In this document: piece by piece, positions 57,001 through 64,000 of the stretch
Layout: each line of letters opens with the position of its first letter
How positions within the stretch are numbered: the first letter of the stretch is position 1
Source of the DNA: Tricholoma matsutake
Lineage: Eukaryota; Basidiomycota; Agaricomycetes; Agaricales; Tricholomataceae
Length of the DNA stretch: 64,000 nucleotides
Direction: 5' to 3'
Assembly (NCBI GenBank): GCA_026075535.2
Contig: AP026539.1
Location: 2,170,001-2,234,000 of the forward strand
Translations under genes and position numbers: made by a program
The notes under the pieces: generated by a model
Told to the model about the DNA's origin: nothing
What the model saw: only the letters and a program-made list of their open reading frames with translations
Database searches by the model: none

Positions 57001-58462
57001 GGACGAACCCCAAACTCTTCCTTTTCAAGAGTTTCGCAGGGGAGTATGGGAGGTTCCTATTTCCATTGGTGGTCGTTTTGTTGTTGGCGGCGGCGCCCGG
57101 GGGGGTTAAACGAACAGGCGATGGCGAAGGAGAAGGCGAACGCGAGAAAGAAGTAGAAGATGGAAATACAGCCATAGGGCGCGTACGCGTAGGTGTTTTA
57201 CGCAGATCGTGAGATGGGGAGATGTCATTATCGAGGTTAGTACTGCTCCCGCTCTTGATTCTTGAGCTAGCACTAGAATCGGGGGATTTAGATGCGGAAG
57301 GAGAGGCGGAGGTGGAAGGGGAGGTGGAGGTGGTGGTGGTGGTGGTGATGGAGTGGGAAGCGGATACAGAACGCATGAACCAGCTTGAGGTAGAGTTGCC
57401 GCTTGTGTTTCTAGCGCTTCCGCTGCTAGTCGTTGTCACTGTGGTTGTTCCACTGGCGTTTCTCACGGGTCCAGTTGTGTTAGTACCGTTCGTACCACTG
57501 GTGTTGAAGCCAGGCGCCTGGGAGTGAAAGTGAGATGGCACTGGCGAAGGTGAAGGAGATGGTGAAGGAGAATGAGAATGAGAATGAGAGAAAGAAGGCG
57601 ACGGGGAGGGAGCTAGTGATCGACGTCTTGATCTCTCTTTCTGCTCTAGGAGGGTAGACGCAGGAAGAGGGACATCGCTTGTAGGACGTCGCGCATGTGG
57701 ACGGGGTGTCAATCCAGATTGAGGTTGTTCCTCAGGATCGTAGTGATGAAAGTCCCTTTCCCTATCAACATCGGCATCTACACCATCACGATGAGTACAC
57801 TGTAGATAAAAAAACAACCGCGAAAAAAAAAAAAAAGACTTGCCTGCACTAGGAGCGGGTGTACTCCCTTTTTTTCTCCTAACGCCCCATTTCTTGACGC
57901 TTCCTATCCTGCTTAGGAGTGTCCCAGTCGTACTAGGTTCCAACACCTCGTCGTCATCACGAGAAGAGGTAGGAACCTCGGTCATCTCGTACGTAGTCCC
58001 AACAGGTGGTCGACTCTTCTTCCTAAGTCTCCTCCTTTCACGTTCCCTGTGTCTCGGTGGACTGGGTGGAATACCGCTGAGACCACCATGACCAGATGAA
58101 GAACGAGAAGTAGTAGGACGTAAAAGAGTTTGTGAAGTTGCAGAAGAAGGAGGACGATAATTTGGGATGGAGAATACAGAAGAAGTTGGAGAACGAGGAA
58201 GAGTGTGTGGTGGTGAAGGAAAAAAAGGAAAAGGAAGAGTTGGAAGAGGAGGAGGAGAAGTCAGCTTGGAAAATGCAATTCGTCTAGAACGTGCAGTAAC
58301 TGTTTGGTCTTCGTCGTTGTCGTTGTCGCCGTTGTCGCCGTTGTCGTCGTCGTCGTCGCGTTGATCATCTTCAAAGTCATCGTCCCAGTTTTCGTGAGAT
58401 TTCCAGGACATTGTAGCTTTCTGGAATTCAAAGTCGTCGTCCCAGTTGTCTTCAACAAACAC
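54074..58462 (-). CDS. Large Ser/Pro-rich protein with two N-terminal WDDDFE motifs
   Basis: A single long frame of 1,462 codons starting at 58,462. The N-terminus has NWDDDFEF and NWDDDFED, an acidic tryptophan motif I associate with septation-network proteins such as Byr4/Bfa1 and Cdc14 of yeasts (weak inference). An Asp-rich run and long Ser/Pro/Arg low-complexity stretches follow. A more conserved-looking part is LKELQVTYRGLVGEVQSVL (about 56,060-56,010) and INSKYRISWECAELLIELGG (about 55,765-55,705). A C-terminal helix is EVHVRLVECIEEIRSLLSVHADL. At least two introns are probable. One is 56,071-56,154 (84 nt, in frame, GTGGGT...TTTAG, giving VEQLKELQ). The other is near 57,800-57,843 with a GC donor (CAG|GCAAGT); its 44 nt would break frame unless the neighbouring homopolymer is miscounted or the acceptor at 57,778 is used. 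It appears intact. Confidence 0.75.
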   Translation of the reverse strand: MFVEDNWDDDFEFQKATMSWKSHENWDDDFEDDQRDDDDDNGDNGDNDNDEDQTVTARSRRIAFSKLTSPPPLPTLPFPFFPSPPHTLPRSPTSSVFSIPNYRPPSSATSQTLLRPTTSRSSSGHGGLSGIPPSPPRHRERERRRLRKKSRPPVGTTYEMTEVPTSSRDDDEVLEPSTTGTLLSRIGSVKKWGVRRKKGSTPAPSAGKSFFFFSRLFFYLQCTHRDGVDADVDRERDFHHYDPEEQPQSGLTPRPHARRPTSDVPLPASTLLEQKERSRRRSLAPSPSPSFSHSHSHSPSPSPSPSPVPSHFHSQAPGFNTSGTNGTNTTGPVRNASGTTTVTTTSSGSARNTSGNSTSSWFMRSVSASHSITTTTTTSTSPSTSASPSASKSPDSSASSRIKSGSSTNLDNDISPSHDLRKTPTRTRPMAVFPSSTSFSRSPSPSPSPVRLTPPGAAANNKTTTNGNRNLPYSPAKLLKRKSLGFVQLKFGLGGGDRDREREEREKEREKEENHASVQHSSTSRNMVYMGLGVGRVGAGGGVGGEDRESESRTESQPQRDREEVNAPEEKGESLNARRGFMDGVRRISLTVGGGEDAGRHTRTKSGSAGPGVPVSASISPSVLGHAPVPYGGEDTHANANVHGLLPPIELQPPSPPQTIGKQSGSGVMGTETETESSMGGVQSRRALEKTPGSPGSPGQASSLGRSSGVGAGASVPLPLPVPVSVPVPAPVMRRSSLGDLKIPERISQAQVSLRRDLGMVREFAANVERGSWFPFFFLWMWMWTWLIFFFFFFLDLELKELQVTYRGLVGEVQSVLDTHALHHQQQQQQQPPSRAASPSFLTSLSKPKSRNRSNTNPPLPSSSLHSLPPSQLQPFHQHPQQQQQNTPQIAYKHLASAFYTINSKYRISWECAELLIELGGGASSSSSSSANNDNGTSPPSTSVSAPVLGASGPGVDMNLGLHLNLIGKKGSGGRERAITLAGDESKPASPVPDGESSVRSASPQTQTMSPPLASPPSLAWRASTGRHDLSHRQLVLLREMLHKADSSLNLREVSTSTPIVEESNNTRALNVNREWRWGDAMSSTITLPSEESGGGESRKKRRQSRLGMSGLRDMLRALKRGYGVPNPPPPAVGGGVQASSTSISTEESSLDLRLPPHPQQQQHGRRRAKTSFGPESMRGPSSLTSKPSPRRPSLASIFRIGRGNKASGHESQGVVEHTHGHPPRSTSGRSKSASASASSSAGDGDGDGEEEDWDRIDSVSDLDAALGIRHGHHDDGDDDDDTEARFGSATVRGKGSPYLQDALLHRHIPAAPPPPPVPHLPARPVTPKRSASASQSSIWGAGAESSSGGGQSSIPGTRSTRLSNVEENTDNIQQHTRSSAKTKQHGASSPSRTFLRDPNIQKNGSVRSMPPHSVSGGGLAMTPENIKPLLENGKEVHVRLVECIEEIRSLLSVHADLRMRV

Positions 58463-58929
58463 TGTGAGCCTTTCTTACAAGGAATGGAAGAAAGGAAAAC
58501 AAACCATTCGCGTCGAACATGCAAGTACAAGAGAACAGTGCTAGGGTTAAGGTTGTCGGAATATCAACAGTCACATGAGCGAGACCTCACTAAGTTCCAA
58601 CAGCGTAAGTATTCATTTCAGGTAGGGTATGCGGTACCAGACTTGAATTTGCCACCACTGACCTACAAATCTTATCAGTTGCATATACGCCCCTGTGTGC
58701 TTCGGAGATTCTTAATCACCCAGTGGACGCTAAACATGATATTTCCCTGCTCGTAGTAAATTACTTATACCAAAGCAACAAAGTTTTATGCATTCTTTGT
58801 TCAGCTTGTTCAACTTGGAATCGACCATGAATCTTTCAGCGCATTGATTGCACGTCACCTGCTCAGCGCTCAGCGCTCAATATGTCCAAGGCGATAACGG
58901 TACAAGTCACGTACGCCGCTCTCAGCGTT

Positions 58930-59800
58930 ATGACTTGTAATAATCACTTAAAGGCATTCCTCAGCTCTGATACAGGAAAACCCCAGTCAACTTCAATGTT
59001 CCGATATCACTATCCAATCTAGTGACGGCGTCGTCTTCGCATTTCACCAAGTAAATATGAAGGTCAACATGGAGTCTTGGGAATTCGCTCAGGCCACACG
59101 CGATGTGGTTGTTCAACTCCAGAAAAATCCCTGTTCCAGTTCCGTTATCCAGATCCCCACCCAGAACTAAATGACCTTGCATTCGATACCCTCACAGAAC
59201 TTGCCGAAGCTGCCGAGAACTATAAAGTGTTTTCTGCTATTAGCGTTTGCAAAATTAGTATGAAGTGTGTTGTGTGGTATTCAAGTTTATGACTTATCGT
59301 CTTGACTAATAGAATATTAGAGATGCACTTCCACTGAACGCGTTCGACGTCTCTATATATGGGGCAACATATGGACGCCCCGATATCTATCAGACTACAC
59401 CAATCATGGTGCTTCAAAAACCTTTGAGCCAAGTTTTGCCCAGGTTGCCTGCTAATCTATTGACTCCATGAGTATCAAATATCTCTTTCGTCATGAGTGA
59501 CTTCGGATCTGACCTTCTCTAGGCATTATATCGTGAGCAGTGGCTACGCATCACACAAGATGGAGCCTCTTATTACGAGATCTGGGCCATGGATCACCCG
59601 CAGAAAGGACGCGACACGTATTCAATCCATTACAAGTGTTTCCGGTGTGGTAGAGTGATTATTACTGGGGACCGTGCCGCTCTCGTTCTACAACGACTTG
59701 GCGCAAGGTTACAAACCTTGACAAACCTTGATCTATTTCAGATATGTTCATTTTGCGACGAGCCATCTATGTTTTCTTCACAGCACAGAGCAATCTAAGA
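58930..59800 (+). CDS. BTB/POZ-like protein 1 (possibly broken)
   Basis: SDVTIQSSDGVVFAFHQVN (about 59,000-59,055) is a BTB start. The frame is then lost near 59,100, and FQFRYPDPHPELNDLAFDTL and LAEAAENYKVFSAISVCKISM (59,137-59,263) give the BTB core end. A predicted intron (about 59,264-59,310) leads to FDVSIYGATYGRPDIY, then YREQWLRITQDGASYYEIW (59,529-59,585) and CFRCGRVIITGDRAAL. The donor after LLTP (59,470) lacks GT, so splicing there is doubtful. Such genes are numerous in Agaricomycetes; BTB domains usually mediate dimerisation or Cul3 binding. A paralogue follows at once. Confidence 0.6.
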
Positions 59801-60517
59801 AAATATCAACCGTTCAACCCACCATCTGTGTCATCCGTGGATTCAGCAACGCAATGGCATGTCGCCGATGTCCCTGATCGCAAATTTTCTCCTAGAGTCC
59901 TATTCCGTCAAAGCAGTCTTATCACCTCTCGGACTGAATTTTCAGACCAACCCATTTCCGCGCGCTGTAAGTGTTGGATCAGGAAAATGATATCCATCTC
60001 ATTAACGGCGTGCTATATAGTCTGTGCATCCGATTCCGATGTCACATTTCAGTTCAGTGATGGTCGAATTCACAAGATAAACCTGAATGTCAGCACTGGA
60101 GGTTTTGCTCTATTGGAGTTTGAAACACACATCTTATGGAGAGTGCCACAACCCTGCTTTTATTTCAATTTTGTCATCCTGACTGGCACCGTCCTCACGT
60201 GGAAGTTCTAGAATTTGGTGCCCTCGTACTTCTGGCTGAGGCAGCCGAGAAACATCAAGTGTCTTCCGCAATGAATATATGCAAGATTTGTATGAGGTAC
60301 TTTTCTATATTTCTATCTCGAGCCACTGATATGGATATAAACCCCCAGGAAGAAGTCGCCGGAGCCTGCTGTTGATATTCTGGCGTATGCAGCGCGCCAT
60401 AACCATCCTGACATCCTCGATACGGTGGCACCGCTTGTAGTCGAGAAGGAAATCCTGAGCGAGACTTTACCCAAATTACCGCAGGGCACAATGTTGCGCT
60501 GGGTAAGAAAGAAATGA
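59801..60517 (+). CDS. BTB/POZ-like protein 2
   Basis: SDVTFQFSDGRIHKINLNVSTGGFALLEFE (about 60,039-60,125) begins the domain. After a frame change come LLLFQFCHPDWHRPHVEVLEFGALVLLAEAAEKH and SSAMNICKICM. A predicted intron (about 60,300-60,350, ending CCCCAG) leads to VDILAYAARHNHPDIL and VEKEILSETLPKLPQGTMLRWV with a stop at 60,515-60,517. It is a tandem paralogue of the upstream gene. At least one frame change suggests an unrecognised short intron or decay. Confidence 0.55.
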
Positions 60518-62641
60518 TACTACTACTATCTTCCATTGCTCTGATAATGTCTTTTGGGTGAGACTGTTTATCGAAGGTTCCTTCTTCTGAGTCCAAGGAG
60601 AAGTGTCGGTCCATTCCGAGTTCTCAGTATTGAGAATGAGCCTTAGTGTTTGGTGCAAGGGGCTGCTGTAGCTTGATGTCTCTGTACTGCTGGAATAATC
60701 ATATGGACTAAATTAATTATGTGTAGCTTGTCAAGGGTACACAAGCTGCAATTGCAAAGTAAGCACCCAGGATCAGCAAGGGGTTGAAGGCCCTTTGAAA
60801 TGGGAGATGGAGGGGATGTATAAAGCATTAATACATGGTTTGAACTTCAAAGTAGGAATGACATGACCTTGGGTCATGATGAATAGCAGGAAAGTAAATA
60901 AATTCAACATTGTAGCAAGTGTAATACTAACAGGGAAACTGAGGAGTGAAGGCCAGATATGAGAACTAGTCTTAACCATTGGAGACCAAGGTATAGTATA
61001 TTCCTCAAGTAAGAAACACCATGTAAAATGAGCCTAGGGAAGAGGAGATATAGTCCGAAAATTTTCAATGACCAAGTGGCTGTGCATGCAACAACGTCGC
61101 CGCGCATCGAGGCCTGAATAACTGCAGTGACTTTAGAATCTCCAATGAGAACCATTAAATACCCTCTAGAGTGATCATAGAATGGATGCTATAAGAGTCA
61201 GTCCCAAGGAAGTCAAGAGAGAGAGAGAGCATTTGCTAGTGAGACACTGAGACTTTGAAATCAAGAATGAATGAAATGAAAAACAGAGATATGGAGTAGA
61301 CATGAGTGTAACTAGGTAGATGACAGTCACAACGACACAGGAAAATCAGGTATCTCCCATAGCATCAGGCCCGGGATACCGCTACCTTGCGAGTCGTGCC
61401 AAATGTGGCGCAAGGGGGTGGCGGAACGGGAAAAACCGACATCCACTCACCTTTTTTATTTCATGACCTCCATCGACCCTCCCCCTTCCTGCCATATATG
61501 GTAATTTCCCATCACGTGCAATGATTTTTCCCAAGCAATTTTCACAAAAATTTTCGTCGCCGACTATAGTATTGACTTCCTAGCGCAGCCCTTGTGCTTC
61601 CTACTATGCTAGCTATGATTTTGGATTTGACATCGCTATGTCCTGCATGCCGCCATTTGGAGGATGATCTGTATTCAATCGGAAAGCATGTCATCATGCT
61701 CGAACCTTGCTGATGATGCGTCACTGGCATCTCCCTCGACTACAAGCGACTTCCCCCAGCTAACTGTCCTAGCTTGGTCCCCTAAGCACTGCCGATTCCT
61801 TCCTCTTGCCAGATTCCAAATCCTGTCATGTTTTACACTGTGGTAACATTGGTAACATTGTCCAAACGCTTAAGTGTCATAATCTCCAAATACTGGCATC
61901 AAGTTGATGTTGCATGTACCACAACCCATGGAACTCATACAAAATCAGTTAACCAGATGAAGTCCATGAATTATCTACCAGGCACCATGTCACATGTGGG
62001 ATCGTAGGGAGCAAGGTTGCCTAGTGAGGGGGAACAGTCATGGCTGAGCTCCAAGGCATGGTGCTGAAAGCACGAGAGATCAGGGGCTTACTGATCACTG
62101 TGCTGGGTGTCTGATAACGTTATTAGCCACAGCAATTGCCATGCTCACGACAACATTTGTCTCTCTGGGTTGTACTTCTGCTTGTCATACTACCTTGTTT
62201 TACATGCAAATAGTACAACAATAATATGGTGTTTCTGTCTTTTCAAAAAATTATTTGGGCTTCTATGGGCCGAGGAAATTGATCTGCTGTTATTAGCCTG
62301 ACAGTGGCACTGCCACAAGTTATCTGCCATAGGGGTCAGTTATTAGCCATCCACCCAATATTATTGGTTTCCACTCTGGATCCACAGCTGTATCTTCCAA
62401 ACAAGCACTCTTAGTTCATTTCAGATGTCTTCCATTTAATATCCCCTGCTGTAATTTAAAAATGAGACAAGACTTTGCTTAGGATCATGTCTTTCTTGGT
62501 CACTCCTCAATATTAATCTGCACACCTATATTTTGCTATGAATCTACTATCAAACTACTGGAAGATATTCCACAGGTATCAGGGAGGTTTCAAGCAACTT
62601 GTAGTGCAGTATACCCAGCAGTCAGTGACCTTCTAGGCAGT
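60518..62641. other. No gene recognised
   Basis: No coding pattern. At 62,081 a GGGGCTTACTGATCACTGTG segment matches part of the hairpin in the LTR at 63,005, so fragments of that LTR family may be present. Confidence 0.45.
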
Positions 62642-63700
62642 TGTCACATCCCCAGATTTCAGATTCTCAGCTGTGGGCTAAATACACATGAAAAGGTTAG
62701 ACTCAGGTACTTCACATGTCCATGTACTGTAGATTTCAATTATACTCATATTATTCTATGAGGACCTGGTCCATTTGTTTAGCAAAAATACCTGTTGTTT
62801 GCTTATTCACTACCAACAGCACCAAAAGACATTTTGAAAAGGATTAATAGTAGTTGTGAAGAATCCTAAGTCCAGTTGCAGTTTTTTTGATTAGTAGAAA
62901 ATGGCTGCAGACTTTTGTGGAAGGAGCCAGCAATTCTTTTAATTTTTAGTTCTTTTTCCGATATTTGCATCTATTTATACCCAGCAGAGTGATTGGAAAA
63001 CCATCAGGGGCTTACCGATCACTGTGCTGGGTGTCTAAATAGTAGTTGTGAAGAATCCTAAGTCCAGTTGCAGTTTTTTTGATTAGTAGAAAATGGCTGC
63101 AGACTTTTGTGGAAGGAGCCAGCAATTCTTTTAATTTTTAGTTCTTTTTCCGATATTTGCATCTATTTATACCCAGCAGAGTGATCGGAAAACCAGATCA
63201 GGCAGTAGACCGGAGATTAAGATGTGGCAGCCAGCCACATTGAATTGGGGGCCAAGCATGGATTGGGTTGATATTATAAGGGCAACCTAAGCCTCTAGCA
63301 AAGGGAAATCTGAAGTTAAAATTATACTACATAATACAGGCATTGGGGGCGCACCTAGCAAAGGGAAATCCGAAGAGAAAACTCTAAGGATCCCCTTGCT
63401 GATGCCCAGTATATGTGAAGACGACAAAAATCAAATATAACCTAAAAATAGAAAAAGGCGGAGATAGGCGGATCAAGGCCGCCGAATGACATCATACCAA
63501 GGGGTATGTGTCGGAAGGGGTACTCCGCCTCTAAATATAAAAGTGTCAACATATACAAACATGATAGCAAGGGAAAATTAGTAATAAAATCCAGAAAAAT
63601 CATAGAAAATGAAGAATAGAAGGAAATGAGGTGGGGAAAAATATGGGACGAACATAAAAAATAGGAAAAACACACAGGGCACCCCCTTAGTCCCCTTACA
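62642..63700 (-). repeat. Gypsy chromovirus 3 3' LTR
   Basis: On the minus strand it starts TGTAAGGGGACTAAGG after the purine tract GAGAGGGGGTGA and ends GGGGATGTGACA; about 1,059 bp. It carries TATAAATAG, two GGATTTCCCTTTGCTAG boxes and a direct duplication of about 150 bp (62,852-63,003 and 63,046-63,196). Confidence 0.65.
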
Positions 63701-63735
63701 TCACCCCCTCTCTAAGATGCATCGCCCCGATGCAT

Positions 63736-64000
63736 TCAAAATTGTATACGACCAAAGTCCGTGACTTGAATGCGACGCGGTGCAGCAGTGTGCCGTCGGT
63801 GGAATTCCTTGATTAACCGAGGGGCATTTACGTCAGACTCTTCGACCCATGAGTTCTCCTCATACCCATAACCCTTCCAATATACCAAATACTGGAGTTT
63901 TCCTCGACGCAAATGGCTGTCCAAGATTGACTCGACTTCATATTGGGGTTCTCCCTCGATCACTGTAGGTGGTGGTGGTGGGTGTGAATGGCGTCCCGGG
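63736..64000 (-). pseudogene. Chromovirus 3 pol C-terminus (chromodomain), partial
   Basis: The frame ending at 63,736 reads EVESILDSHLRRGKLQYLVYWKGY, YEENSWVEESDVN and LIKEFHRRH, a complete chromodomain with its aromatic residues Y, W and W visible. It is open to the window edge. The rest of the element lies beyond 64,000, so function cannot be judged. Confidence 0.85.

Noticed and set aside
54971..57212. Plus-strand frames of up to 218 codons
   Set aside because: They are antisense shadows of the long minus-strand gene at 54,074-58,462.

Overview
The window looks like a transposon-dense segment of a filamentous basidiomycete genome (Agaricomycetes type). The reasons are the 50-65 nt spliceosomal introns with CTAAC/CTAAT branch sites, a Plavaka (KDZ-type) transposase, Ty1/copia and chromodomain Ty3/gypsy elements, a Crinkler (CRN)-type NTPase gene and BTB-like genes. 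There are only a few cellular gene candidates: a short-chain dehydrogenase (28.9-30.2 kb), the CRN-type gene (48.2-53.4 kb, interrupted), a large Ser-rich protein with WDDDFE motifs (54.1-58.5 kb) and two BTB-like genes (58.95-60.5 kb).

Layout. 0-2.06 kb: composite element A, inserted in the reverse transcriptase of a reverse-strand copia (2.06-5.7 kb). That copia sits in the 3' LTR of a truncated gypsy chromovirus (5.7-8.1 kb). 9.2-10.8 kb: composite element B with an exact 8-bp target duplication. 11.0-28.8 kb: a Plavaka element, a second copia and a hAT-like element, all cut by one inversion of about 10.4 kb (13,636-24,047). Each of the three elements has one half inside and one half outside the inverted segment, and their target duplications (CTCCTAGTG, CCTAT, TTTCAACC) pair up only across the breakpoints. 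Composite element C (18.0-19.4 kb) lies in the Plavaka companion gene. 31.7-33.7 kb: a decayed hypothetical gene. 33.7-35.3 kb: LTR and MITE pieces. 35.8-44.1 kb: a complete but dead gypsy chromovirus with TSD TAATT, carrying composite element D (38,976-40,786) in its RT. 44.58-46.67 kb: a compact element with 141-bp LTRs, a 4-bp TSD and a single cellular-looking ORF. 46.8-47.8 kb: MITEs. 48.52-50.62 kb: a TIR element that breaks the CRN gene. 62.6-64 kb: LTR and chromodomain end of another chromovirus.

The most unusual system is the A/B/C/D family. A, C and D share terminal inverted repeats (TTTACACTCCCCC) and short subterminal GGAGTCC-type repeats. They also share two tRNA-like (A-box/B-box) modules that point outward from each end, a 3' array of GC-rich hairpins, and a core with predicted introns whose 5' splice sites are preceded by a hairpin (GCCCAAATGA...TCATTTGGGC) ending 2-5 nt upstream. 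B has the same intron/hairpin core but different terminal repeats. None encodes a recognisable transposase. Nonsense codons in the retroelements are mostly TGA where Arg (CGA) is expected, consistent with CpG-directed C-to-T decay.

All assignments were made by reading the sequence. Family names come from remembered motif patterns, not from searches.
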